Both the position numbers and the translations under genes were made by a program. 64,000 nucleotides of DNA from positions 13,896,929 through 13,960,928 of the forward strand of contig NC_058056.1 of the NCBI RefSeq assembly GCF_020085105.1, written 5' to 3'. Shown here one piece after another: positions 50,701 to 61,800 of the stretch. The notes below the pieces were generated by a model. It did no database searches and was not told the origin of the DNA. It saw nothing but the letters and a program-made list of their open reading frames with translations. The stretch is from Siniperca chuatsi (Eukaryota; Chordata; Actinopteri; Centrarchiformes; Sinipercidae). Position 1 is the stretch's first letter; each line of letters begins with the position of its first letter.

Positions 50701-53700
50701 GAAGACTCTGGCGTATCACCTAACCTCCAGGGTTGCACTAAGGAGCCAACAGCACCTCCTACCTCTTATACTAACATGAAAGGCTAGTGTTCGCAGAATG
50801 AGGAGGAGATATGCTGAGTTGTTATAACCCTCATTAGCATGACACAGAGGCAGGGTGGCCTTAAAAGGGTCACAAAAGATGGCACAGAGGTTAGATGATG
50901 CTGAAAAGCAAGACTAAAGGTTATTAGTGCTTCAGATAGGTCAATCTAAACTGTACAAATACATCAATAGTATAGCATCACTACATGGGAGGCAGCCATC
51001 ACTCAAGAGACTCAGATTCAAGCTCCCATGGCACCAAGTATCCATCTGACTGATATAACCTTGCACAAGACACTGACACCACACCAGCTCCACCTACACT
51101 CTGACCTTGTTGTGGAGTTTAGGAACGCAAAAGGATAACTCTTTTCCTTCTTGGATGAATGGAGAAAAAAAGGCTTCACATCTCAACAATCAGTGCCAGT
51201 TTGTACCAAAGATGGTTCCCAAGTTGATTTGTACATTTGCTTTACTGAGTGGTTCTTTAGGGAGAAATGTACAAAGTTCAATCAATAGGCCCGGTCTCTC
51301 AGCCACAATGGACAGAGGAAGCTGAGGAGAGGCAAAGGCTGGGTCCTGATCAATCCATCCTTTCATTTCCAAGATACCCACGCAGCCACCCTCCCTCCTC
51401 CCTGGCCAGCACCAAGCCAATTCGCCCAGGCAGAGATGGGGGGCAGCCATGCAAGTAATAAGAGCCACCACGGTCATGGCAACAAACCACCGAGGGAACT
51501 GCTGCTCAAACAAGCTTTGTTCCATGCTGTCAGCTATCTTGTCTACCATCAGTTTTATCAATGGGATGTGATGTCATGGCAGTGATTATACACCCACCAC
51601 ATCTGATTCAAATATGTGTCTTTATGTCAGGAGAGAGAACAAACGTATCAGCTTCAAGCATACCACATATTCAGCCTGGGGTAATAAGCAGTCAGCACTT
51701 TCTGTCCCTTATAATAAGCAGTATGGCTGTGAGTGTATGGGTGGAGGGCAAGTGACCACACTTTACCATGATCTGTGTATAACCTTTATAAGCCTCTCAT
51801 TCAGTGCTTCAAACTAACACTGCATACATGTAATTCTCACAGCACAAACACCTAAAAATGTTCATTTTAAGTTTTAATAACTTTCAAGTGAGTTGTAGTA
51901 CTGGCCAAACTCCAATCACTGATGACACAGCAGGTGTTTTCCATCATCTGTGGCAGCTGTTGCACTAGACAGTTTATAAATATAAACATGATTGTTTAGA
52001 ATGATAACTGGCTGCAGTTTCTCCTGAACAAATCCTGGAAAAAAAACACAGTAGTGGTTTTGAAAAAGCTCTGACATAAACAAAGAAAAAGCCACACCAG
52101 TTTTTACTCAGTGGCAGGATGAGACACGTATACTAATGCCACTGCCTTGTGTGTTTTTCATCAACAGATTAGGGCTGGGTATTGTTTGAAATTTTGCAAC
52201 ACTAGCGTCAACGTGATGTGATACCATTAAAACCTTATTGCTAAGTATAAATGTGTTTTAATTTAACAAAAGAAGCCCAAGTACTCACATGTTAAATGCT
52301 GTCTAAACACAATGCAAGAACTTTGCTTTAATAAAGTAGTCTAAAATTTTTTTAAATGGGCAAAGTTTCGATATATCTGATAAAATACATAAGATCTGAC
52401 TAGGCATTTGATGCCAACTTTCAGTACTTGACAGTAGATCTGAAACAAATAATCAATTAATTGATTAGTCGATGGACAGAAAACTGTTTAACTGTTTTGA
52501 TAATCAGTGTGATCGTTGGTTAATGTCATTTTTTCTAGTAAAAATGCTAGTCATTGGTTCCAGTTTCTCAGTTGTTAGGATTTTCTGCTTCTCAGTGTTT
52601 TATATCTTTGCAAACTGAATATCTTTGGATTTCTGACTATTGGTTGGACAAAAGAAAGCTATTTGAAGACGTCATTCTGGCCTTCAGGAAATTGTAAAAG
52701 GCATTTTTCACCATTATACAGACCAAACGATGAATCGAGATAATAATCGGCAGACTAATCGATCATGAAAATAATCATTAGTGGGAGCCCTACTTGACAG
52801 TTTTTGATACTCCCATAGACACATTTTGTTTGGTACCAAAAAAGTATTGAGGTTGGATATCCAGCACTACAAAAGATTATTGGCAAAAGTTTAAGTACCA
52901 AGATTCTAATGGTATTTTAACATAAAATGCTAAAATCTGTGACAAAAAGTACTGTCAAGTTTACTGATATAAACAAAGACAAACTACTAGCTACTTTACA
53001 GAAAAAGTATATTGACTAAAAAGCCCATGAAAGAAAACTGTACCCACAGAGAGTTTGGGTTCTCTGATAAAGGCTGCTATAGGGCAATTTGACAATATGT
53101 ATCTGTGGTAGCTTTTCCTTTTCTATCTTGGGTTGTATCAGGCCATTGTGGGCAATTTGGCAAATCAATGAGCTGGACAGTTTTATGGCAATATTTTGAT
53201 ATGATTTTTGCATCAATGTGATGAAGTGTGCAAGTGTGATTCAAGTGTTTAATTAGCTGGATTAGCCAAGAACAGATATATCCTGTTTGGTAATGTCATC
53301 CATAAAGTGAAATGAATTAGAAAATGTATTACATCATGGATATATTAATATATTAAATTATATATTGTGATAAAGGATTTTAGCCATATCCCCCATCCCT
53401 ACACTGATGTTGGTCTTTGGTGGTCCAAAAGCCTGGTAACGGTTCAGGTCTTCTACCCGACCTGACAGCAGACATTAGAGAACGTAAAGAAATGAATGTG
53501 TGTTAGTGTGTTGAGATAAGCAAGGTATGTGATTTCAAACTATTTAATGCAACAATAATCTGTAGACCAATTTTTGCATCTTGGAAATAATACAAACTAT
53601 GGCCTTGTAGTGCATGCGACTACCGATATTGTGTGTACTGCAGATGCCAAGTTGTGCGGTCTGAGCTACAGATAGTATTGACAAAAAAAACACACACACA

Positions 53701-54347
53701 AAAAAAAAACAGGAAGAACCCTGAGGACTGGGGGAGGGGACCATCACCACTTCCGAATTCCTGAAACCCCATGAATCCAACTTTAAGGTAGGAAGGAGCG
53801 TCCCGGTCAGAGCTGCTGAGTATGGGATTCATTTCACAAGGGTTCCAAAGCTGTCCTGTCCTCTATTTGGCGGACATCGGCTTGTTCAAATGTAGGAAGA
53901 CTGTTGTTTCTTTCCCGGTTATCAGGGAATGAAATATCGCCATCAACTCTGCAAAACTAAAATGTACACATATCTGATTGCGCACGTGTCTGATTAGTGG
54001 AGTAACGTGAGCGCCTTAATCTCAACTGGGCTTGATGTTTTTCCTGAATTTATCTAGAGAGTTAGCTGTGTAAAAGTCGATGTTTGTCTGAAATAAGCCA
54101 CACTACTTAAAGTTCACAGCTTCTTTTCTAAACTTACAGTCACGTCGCTAAGTTAGCTACGTTAGCACCCTCTTGTGAAACTTCCTTAAGATAAACACTC
54201 GCTTTCACGTAAACGTAGGGGAGTATATCAACTAAAAGTATCACAATATATATATAAATATAAAACTTACCCCAGCACCACCAGCTCCCCGTATTTCACT
54301 GGGTCTTTGGACGGGGCACAGTGCTCCTCTTGGCTTGACGAAAACAT
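44128..54347 (-). CDS. PELI2: Pellino E3 ubiquitin ligase 2, complete 6-exon gene
   Basis: Six exons give 424 codons plus TGA; human PELI2 is 420 aa in six exons. Pellino proteins bind phosphorylated IRAK1/IRAK4 through an N-terminal FHA-like domain (about residues 15-260). They build ubiquitin chains through a C-terminal RING-like domain in Toll/IL-1 receptor signalling in the cytosol. Seen here: PVKYGELVVLGYNG at the start of the FHA domain, NGDRGRRKSRFALY, the CKGQHSISYTLSRNQTVVVE strand region, and STISRFACRVVCERN. The RING-like metal-binding pattern has Cys at 316, 339, 342, 373, 377, 401 and 404 (CGHVHGYHNWG, CPMC, CGHVCSEKS, CPFC). PELI2 rather than PELI1 or PELI3 is favoured by the N-terminal QEEHCAP and by synteny. 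The start has C at -3, a weak context, but matches the human start. Confidence 0.97.
44865..45053 (-). CDS. PELI2: PELI2 exon 5
   Basis: Encodes residues 170-232, EKAAKWKNPDGHMDGLTTNG and VWREISVCGDVYTLRETRSA, nearly identical to mammalian Pellino. Phase 0 on both sides, donor GTCAGT. Confidence 0.97.
45222..45419 (-). CDS. PELI2: PELI2 exon 4
   Basis: Encodes residues 104-169, GRSTESPIDFVVTDT, STISRFACRVVCERN and FDSSKNIFLG. Donor GTAATT, acceptor TTTGTAG. Phase 0 on both sides. Confidence 0.97.
45420..46431 (-). other. PELI2 intron 3
   Basis: A 1.0-kb intron containing the hAT-type element at 46,065-46,352. The rest is AT-rich unique sequence. Confidence 0.8.
46065..46352. mobile_element. 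hAT-type MITE, older copy
   Basis: The ends TAGAGCTGAAAG and GTTGCAGCTCTA are inverted repeats. Internal text (TTTGGGCTCTGGGAAATTAT, TAATGAAAGTAATTGTTAG) matches the element at 52,435-52,792. Flanking octamers CTTAAATG and ATTAAAAG agree at 6 of 8 positions, a decayed 8-bp target duplication. About 288 bp, non-coding. Confidence 0.75.
46432..46533 (-). CDS. PELI2: PELI2 exon 3
   Basis: Encodes residues 70-103, CKGQHSISYTLSRNQTVVVE to HDKDTDMFQ. Phase 0 on both sides. Acceptor ATTTCAG, donor GTAAAA. Confidence 0.96.
46534..48777 (-). other. PELI2 intron 2
   Basis: A 2.2-kb intron. A 179-codon plus-strand frame at 47.03-47.57 kb has no family resemblance and is taken as chance. No repeat family was identified. 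Confidence 0.75.
48778..48907 (-). CDS. PELI2: PELI2 exon 2
   Basis: Encodes residues 27-69, YNGSLPNGDRGRRKSRFALY and ANGVKPSTVHILNTPQASK. Phase 2 in, 0 out. Donor GTACAG, acceptor GTGACAG. Confidence 0.97.
49821..49850. repeat. (TCCC)n microsatellite
   Basis: Seven CTCC-type tetranucleotides in PELI2 intron 1. They read GGGA on the gene strand, so they could in principle form a G-quadruplex in the pre-mRNA. Confidence 0.93.
52170..52869. mobile_element. hAT-type MITE, outer element interrupted by another
   Basis: The left end TAGGGCTGGGTATTG and the right end GGATATCCAGCACTA are imperfect inverted repeats. They are flanked by CAACAGAT (52,162-52,169) and CAAAAGAT (52,870-52,877), a 7-of-8 target duplication. 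The interior is split by the element at 52,435-52,792. Without the insertion and its duplication it would be about 330 bp. Non-coding. Confidence 0.8.
52435..52792. mobile_element. hAT-type MITE, nested copy with perfect 8-bp target duplication
   Basis: The 358-bp element runs from TAGATCTGAAAC to GTGGGAGCCCTA. It is flanked on both sides by identical CTTGACAG (52,427-52,434 and 52,793-52,800). An 8-bp duplication is the hAT signature. The interior includes AATCAATTAATTGATTAGTC, GAATATCTTTGGATTTCTG and ATTTGAAGACGTCATTCTGG. Same family as 46,065-46,352. No transposase. Confidence 0.9.
54271..54347 (-). CDS. PELI2: PELI2 exon 1 (start codon exon)
   Basis: ATG at 54,345-54,347 opens MFSSSQEEHCAPSKDPVK, matching the human PELI2 start. 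The exon ends in phase 2 with donor GTAAGT. The sequence upstream to about 54.6 kb is the probable 5' UTR and promoter. Confidence 0.95.
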
Positions 54348-57300
54348 TAGGCTTCTGGCTTCACTGTGTAACATTAGCTATACAGTAGAAACAGCGGCTC
54401 AAAAATCACCCGGAATTCCCGTCAAAAAACACGACAGGCTCTCATTTCAGTTCATATATCCAGCGGCATATGTCTCTGTGCCCACACCAATCCAGTTTTC
54501 TATAAATAAACTGGTCTCAAACTTCTTTAGCGTGACATGGCAAAATGTAACTTACTTGGCGGTTGAATCCGCTCTGAAGCAGATACAAAAACAGCGAGGA
54601 GCAGGGCCGGAATGTACCATTCCCTTGTTCTTTACTTTGTGTAGGGGTGACTCCATACCAAATCTGTGTTTAAAAAAGTGTTTTTGACCCATGTGTACCG
54701 TATATGGTTATTAAAAGTTATTAATTGCAATAGAGAAAAGTAGTTTACGTTATATTTATTCTTGGGTAAACAACGTTGTCGTACTTTGTTGTAAAACTCC
54801 CTACTTTTGCCACCTCGCATGGTCCATGGATCGCACCCTGTGTTATGTAAACAAAGAGTACAATCTGGGTATTCTTAAAGGGATCATACTTTTCCTGATA
54901 TGTTTGCAAAGTTTCCAGTTTCCCACATTTAACGAGAATAAGGTTTTACACACTTTTCGTCATAACATCTTGTGAGTATTTGCATCATAGGACTCACTTC
55001 AGCACACATGTAACATGGATCACATAATGTTATAAGATATGACTTTTGAATAAAGTTACATAGGCCTAAGCGAGCATACAGAAGGTGGGGCAGTGAAAAT
55101 AATCATCCTGGTACGTTTCCTGACTGAGATAACAGTGAAAGGATGGTGAAATCAGATTTGCTTATTTTATTAGTGACCCCAGGGCCCTTTCAAGAACTTT
55201 ATGTGATTATGACTTTATTGCAGCTGGCTAATGCATGTGACTGATTATGCAACATAATGACATCACTATTTATCTGCATGCCTGGAAGTTTTATTTCCAC
55301 ATTACCATTGATCATTTTGATCATTTAATTTTGTTGTCTGGCTTCCTACTTTCAGATCTCCTTTTGTTGGTTGCAGGCTTACAGGAATATTCTTATTTCT
55401 TTCTGTAATATTTTATTAGTCACCTGGCTCCATGTGAGGAAATTGAAATCAGTCTAATAATAACACCAAGGCCTAGTAATTTGCTTAATTGCTTCTTCTG
55501 ACAATGACTCACAGACTAATGTAACCAAATGTCCACACCTTATGTGAGAATGTCAAGAACTGCTCAACCACCAATGTCACCCCTTCCAATATCCCTCATG
55601 TCCAGTTGTTCTCACGCCTTTCTGATAAATGTGCCACTTCTCCACTTTTGTCTGACAGTCTCATCAACATTTTATTGCCTGTCTTGTTTTCACAAGAATC
55701 TGTATGGCTGGAGGTGCTTTTACTGCTTCAGGCCCCTGCAGTGGTCCTATTGCCTCTGCAATTATGGCCTTCTGTTTGAACTGGTGTTCAGTTTCAAAGT
55801 GCAATAACACTTGACACAAAAACAAAAGGTAGCAGGGGGTCACTGGGGCCCATGAAGATACTTGCCTTCCCACCCTGTACTGCAACTTAAACTCTGCAGT
55901 ACAGTAAGATACAACATTGATGTGTTATTCCATTTGTAAGCAGTACAACTCAGATTAATCCATGGCATTTGTTGGTTCTGTTCATAGCTACACATACTTG
56001 TCCATTAATAGTGCAGAGGAGTGAACTTCAGCTTCTTCAGCAGTTGTGCAAGGATCAAGCTGCAGTAGGTCTTAACTACAGGCCTAGGGCCTGGCCTTAA
56101 AGCTGCGGGTATAATGAATGTTTACTGCTCTTTTGTGCCACGGTCTCTTTCCGCTTGCTTTCATCCACTGGGCATTGTCTGTGTAAAAGAGCACTACAGT
56201 CTTTTCTGTCTATCTGACTCACCCTCCCGCATGCGCGCGCGCACACACACACAGTAGAGTGAGTGAGTGAGTGTGTGTGTGGTGTGTGTGTGTGGGGGGG
56301 GATCAAAGGCTCTCTAGCACATACCACACTGATGGAGAGCAGATGCAGGGAGTGGGCTGCTTTGCTGAAGTTGAGCTGGCGTAGTGTCAGTGCAAATCTA
56401 TGTTTAGGAGGAGGAGTCAAATGTTACCAGGCAAGAAGCATGCTACAAGCTCAATTGTGCAACTGCGATAAACAGCATGAGCAATGATGACATATGAAAG
56501 ACAAAGCCCCCATTAACTTCCTCACTGCTCTTCGGCAGGCTTTACACGTCAGACCTTCAATGGCAGTCATGAGACTATCCGTAAGTGTCTGACTAAGTGT
56601 AAACTCAGGCAGATTTTTATCGCTGGTTTCTCCCACAATTTTAAATCTTTTAAGTCATTTACCCACATAGGATGACATGTCAGGCTTTTCCCAAGAACAC
56701 GCATATGGGATAAAAGTGACAGAACTGTAGAACATTTCATCATTCGTTAGTTTTAGAGATCATACAATGAAATGTATGGCAAACAGTTTATTTTAATCAG
56801 AGGAATAAAAACATTTAAACCCATGACTGTATATTAGGAATCAGCTACGTAATAAGGGACTGTGTTACAACAGCTACAACAGCAGCAAGCTGTGGAAGTC
56901 TGTGTTATCCAGTTAATGACGAGTATGTTGAGGATAGTGGCGCCTGTTCCGTCGCGAGGTTTCCATGAAGATAAAAGCCAGATTTGCAGATCCAATCAGC
57001 TGACTGCAGCATGACAGTGTGGGAGAATGTGAGGAATGTGCTGATCCCATGTTGCCCCCCCCCAAAAAAAGCCCCCAGCCAGCACAACAGTCCTGTTGTT
57101 TTAAAAGCCTTTTAACATGCAAAAGATGAGAGCAAGAGCTTTTCTTCTGTGCAGATACCCAAAGTCAAGTCAGGTCCGGTCCAGTCACACAGAACCGAAT
57201 TAACAGAATGCTGGCAGTGGTAAAGATAAATCTAAAACATTAAAAAGAAAAATCACAACCATGGCACATATGGGCTTACAATACACTTTCACACTCAGCC

Positions 57301-57817
57301 ACTCACAGCATCAAGTGACCACAACAGTGATTTTTTTCCCCCAACATTTCAGCCAAGTCAGATGTTGTCCATGGTAAGCTTTTCATTATTTCAGCTACCA
57401 GTTGCATTCTCACTGAGAAAACAGTCTCCTGTTCTAAGGGATTATACAGCATGTTACCATCACAGGAAACTGGTCACACCCCAAATGTTCCATAATTAAG
57501 GCTGCACAGACTGTCAGCTTCTCTACGGTCATACAAAACACTTACCTAAAATAACACCACTGCATGACAAACATGTTTATTGTGTACAAAAAAGTCAGAT
57601 GAATATTTTGCCAAGCAGAATATACCTGGCAGCAAAAGCTTCATGAAGCAGAAGCTTTGTAATTTCCCTGTGCAGTCAGGTTTGTCAAGGCTATGAATCA
57701 AATCAATTTGAAATTTTAACTAAGGTTGTGTGCTGCCCCACAGTGGTAGGGAGAAAGAAGTGCAGTGGAAGAAAAAGAAGCAACACAGGACGCTGGACAG
57801 ATTTATCAAGCATCCCT
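54348..57817. other. PELI2 promoter side and KTN1-PELI2 intergenic gap
   Basis: No coding exon supported. The first few hundred bases upstream of the PELI2 ATG are the expected promoter, with no TATA box or CpG cluster as clear as at TMEM260. A mixed CG/CA/GT repeat lies at 56.23-56.30 kb. The rest is unremarkable. Confidence 0.65.
56231..56300. repeat. Compound (GC)n(AC)n ... (GAGT)n(GT)n(G)n repeat
   Basis: An alternating purine-pyrimidine run ATGCGCGCGCGCAC with AC units is followed by GAGT units, then GT units and a G run. The AC and GT halves are mutually complementary and could fold back. Confidence 0.93.
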
Positions 57818-57823
57818 TTTATT
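57818..57823 (-). terminator. KTN1: Candidate KTN1 polyadenylation signal
   Basis: AATAAA on the gene strand, with a GU/U-rich downstream stretch (GTCCTGTGTTGCTTCTTTTT) about 35 nt on. It gives a 3' UTR of about 970 bp. Confidence 0.6.
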
Positions 57824-58791
57824 AACATCACCTGTTACAAAAAGAACAAAATCTTCAGTGTTAATGAACTTACCAACAATATAGCGAGTGTTGATTACAG
57901 ATGATATGGGACGCTTATTCCTAGAGTAGTTGCAGTAGGATTAAAAACCTCTAACACTGTTGACCTGGCCTTCTCTTTCCACAGCCAGGGTCACAGATTC
58001 CCTTCTCTCTGGAACTGCAGTACAGACTTGACTACAATTTGTCCATGCATCTCCATAGTTACAGTCACGTAGTGACCCTTCTGATATGCTGAGACCCCTT
58101 CTGATCTCCCTTCTCCCACCCAATAACGAGCCAAGGTATGCATGGAGCTATGAATTCATGAATACACGATGATGCACAGTTTGTGATAATTTTCTGGTCA
58201 GGAGGCAAACAGATCAACAACAGTGTATTTCAGCAGGCCCTAACTGGTACATTTAAACAATACATGTCTTTAAGTTAAGAAAAAAAAGGACTGAAAACCC
58301 AAAGTTTGTTTCGTCAAGTTGAAAATTTGTATCACTGCCCTCTCTTGACAAATAAACAACTACTGCAGTATTCAAAAGGATTTCATTGAAAAATACAGGT
58401 GTTTTAAACAGAGGAATGGTTGCCACGCAGTTTAAAATTATGCTGGATGTCATTTATAAGTTTAGAATAAAAATTAACTGGCGATGCTGCTGAAGAGGAA
58501 TGTGGTGGGAGCGGAGTAGTGTGTTTTGGTACAGTGTCTGGAGTGTTTGGAATTAACAGTAACCTCTGCCTGCTCCCTCATGGCCAACAGTGAGACTGGG
58601 AGTGGTTTGCCAGCACCTTGGCCAGAGTCAGTTGGAGGCTGCCTACAGTACAGGCGAGATGATGGAAGTTGGGGAAAAGGGGTGGCTGGGTGTGACAGTA
58701 TGGTGTGATGGTGGTAGTGACGAGACCGAAGGTCAAAGGTGGTCTCTGTAGTGCAGTCAGGATGACTGCGTGGGGGTCTATCCTCCTCTCA
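57824..58791 (-). other. KTN1: Presumed 3' UTR of KTN1
   Basis: Non-coding sequence between the inferred KTN1 stop and the AATAAA. Nothing else recognised. Confidence 0.5.
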
Positions 58792-58821
58792 CTATACCAT
58801 GGGCAGATCTTTGTCAGCCAC
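58792..58821 (-). CDS. KTN1: KTN1 terminal coding exon (9 codons plus stop)
   Basis: Encodes VADKDLPMV then TAG at 58,792-58,794. Acceptor TCCTCCAG. Phase 0 fits the preceding exon's GQEG|GTAAGG donor. The tail differs from the remembered human ending (KEKEHYQVLE), so this exon is less certain than the others. Confidence 0.75.
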   Translation of the reverse strand: MADKDLPMV

Positions 58822-61800
58822 CTGGAGGAAATCCCAAATGTAGAATGTTCAGACTCCACATTCAAATATACTGTTGCAAGTGGAAAGACAGGATTATGAT
58901 ACTATGTTGTTGTTGTTTTATTGGGCGGTAAGAACAGCGCAGCAACAGGCCTTACCCCTTCCTGTCCCTTGGTGAGTTGCCGGCTGACGGCTTGTAGCAG
59001 CTGCTGCAGTTCTCTGACTGTTTGGTTCAGTCCTGCAGTCATTTTCTCCTTTCTATCAATCTCTTCCTGTCAGAGACAGAATGACTGGTTTAGAGCGCAA
59101 TGTAACCACCCAATTACCATACATGCAAAGACATACACCACAAACTGTTACAACACCCCAGACTCTTACTGTCTGTGACATCAGACTGCTATTCTCTATC
59201 AGGTCATCAGCATGGTCCGTCACTTTTGAGAGCTCCCCCTGGATCAGATCAACAGACTGCTGGGCCTGGATAAAGGACCAGAAAGTTCCACTTGTTAACA
59301 ATGTGGCCTGGAGTTTGACCCATATCAGCAGCATAATAAAATAGAAATGAGCGTTCTTACCTTATACAGGTCACCAGCAACCCTTTGTCTCTCGTTCTCT
59401 TCTGTCTCCAGCTTGGAAAGAGTCTCAGTGAGTTGGGTTTTCAGCTGGAATCAAAACAGACACTCAGCACATGTTCTACAGCACATTATTAGCTTCCCGA
59501 AGACTGCCCAGTTATAATTTAGCATTGTATGTACACAAAGAGGCTTTATTCAGAGCCTCTAGTCAACATTGCCTACGTTAAATGGGTACATTAAAATGCT
59601 CAACATTTTCCTCAACACAGATTTAACTGTTTTTTCTTGTCCTACTTAGGCCATGTTCAAACCAAAAATAGCACTGTATAAAACAGTGCAAGGGGTTGGT
59701 GTGGACATGTTATTACAGAATCACGATCTGGGAAGTCCAGTTTGAGCAATACATTCATGTTTTAAGGCTTATCAGATGCCATAACACTGCACAACTCTGG
59801 AAAATTGTCACTGCTGTAGTAATTTTTTCCTGTGTCTCCACGATTGCAAGATTAACAGTATAATTACGTCCTTCACCTTACAAAGTAACCTACCAGGAAT
59901 ATGCACTTGTGCGTACCCAATTGGCCAATGCATTGTTGCCAAACAATGTAGCAATGCGTTGTTAAGGTCCTCATTGTAATTAAATCAGGAGGCTACATTT
60001 TTGATAGTGCTATTGTCGATCTGAACGCAGCCAACATACTGTTAAAAAACTACTGACTGCTAACACTTCACAAAGACCACAGAAAAATGTCCAGTGACAT
60101 CATGGCAAGACAAAGACAATTAGACAAAACAGACAGACAGACAGACAGACAGACAAGGTTTGTAAGAAGGCTGAAGAGGGAATAATAGTTAGCAGTTCAA
60201 GGTGTGGAGTAAAATTGTGGTTGAAGATGGACAAAATGGGAGCATTTATTGGACTTTGCACAAGGAAGCCAAGTTGACCAGTAAGCCATTTGTTAGTCAC
60301 CTGACGTGGCAAAGTGAGATGAAGTGGAGTGCCAGTGTAGAGAAGGAAGAGTTAGTCTTATAAGTCTCACTGAGTGCAAAGGTGAGTCATCATTCTCAAC
60401 CTCTGATTTTTGCTACTTTACAAAGTCACATTCCTGGCTCAGAGAGTTAAGGGTTGAGTAAGCACGTTCACTGAGGTTATGCATGATGACCCACAGTTGC
60501 AGAAGATGGAGAACCCTGTCCTGTGGCAGTCAGTGTAGAGCCACTGCTGAGCACGATAAGGGATAAGTTTTGAAAGGAGCTCTAGCTAGAGGGTGAGCAA
60601 CGCTTACCAAATTCAGTTCCTCATTCTGTCTGATAGCCTCTGTATATGAGCCATCAAGTCTGGTCTGCAATTCAGTCAACAGATCTTTGAGCTGAAATTA
60701 AGTTTGAGATGATGTGTTTAATGTCTGTGGGAGTCTGTCCAGGACAGCACTACTAGCACACAGTCTACGCAGTGATATGACTGATAGCTAGCAGAGCTGT
60801 GTGGTGATAAAGAACTGGATCCTGATGTGCATGACTGTAAATTACCAGTTAGTCTGGTAAGTGGTTTAACTATGTCAGTGCTAGAGCTGGTTTTAGTTCA
60901 ACAATATTTAATATTGGTGTTGTGTTGATTTCATATGCCCCCAAATAAACAGTACAGGATGTCACAAAAACATCAAAACACACCATGAACATGAAAATGA
61001 CACATAACAGAGCTTGTTTTTTGCCACAGGAGGATGAACGCTGTGACATGACTGAGGATCACAAGACTGGGTGAAGAAGTCATATTTCTGCTCACCTCTC
61101 TGACTTCTGTCACATAGGTGGCACTCTCACGCTCCGCCCTCTCCAACTCAGACTCCAAGTGCTGCTTTTCTCTTCTCATCTACAGAGCACAACAGAGGTT
61201 CAGAGATACTTAAAACTGAGACAAAGAGAAGTTAAAATGGCAGAATGTTTGAACTACAATAAGTCTTAGAAAAAATGTCAGAGTGTAAGCATGAGATGTG
61301 TGTTTCAAGAGGACTGACATTTTCCAACTCTGCTCCATCAGTTAGTCTCTCAATCTCTTGCTCCAGAGCTGTGACTTTCTGGCTCATCTAAGGTCAGAGA
61401 CAGAAGAATAATGCAATGAAAAGAGCACAAGGTGCAATCATATATCACCTTAGTGATTTGATATTCAATCTGGGAAGTTGTCTCCTGCTAAACCTGAACA
61501 CATACCTCTCTGAGCTCTCCCTGCGATAGCTCCAGCTTCACCTTCCAGCGAGACTCCTCCTGCTCCACGCTGTTCTGGAGGCGCTGCAGGATGCCCTCCT
61601 GTGGATGCAGCAGGAATGACAGCTCAGTTTGGCAAGACATACCACTACAGAACCACAAATGTTAAAACGAAAAACCTCATCTCACCGTCTCTGCCAAAAC
61701 CTTCTTGTATGTCTCACAGTCTTTCTGTAGAATCCTTTGGGTTTCCTCAGCTTCTTTCAGCTTCTCAGCCAGTCCCTAGCGAGAGAGAGAGGGGGAAGCA

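Larger units (their letters stand above)
48908..54270 (-). other. PELI2 intron 1 (5.4 kb)
   Basis: Contains a TCCC tract (49.82 kb) and a pair of nested hAT-type elements (52.17-52.87 kb). A stretch at about 51.00-51.10 kb with ACCTTGCACAAGACACTGAC resembles common fish SINE-like text, but is too short to call. Confidence 0.75.

Noticed and set aside
51000..51110. SINE-like text with ACCTTGCACAAGACACTGAC
   Set aside because: Too short and without visible A/B boxes or a tail to support a SINE call.
60961..61179. ATG at 61,179 as a start of a separate small coiled-coil gene
   Set aside because: It is an internal KTN1 exon in phase with both neighbours and aligned to human kinectin; the ATG is coincidental.
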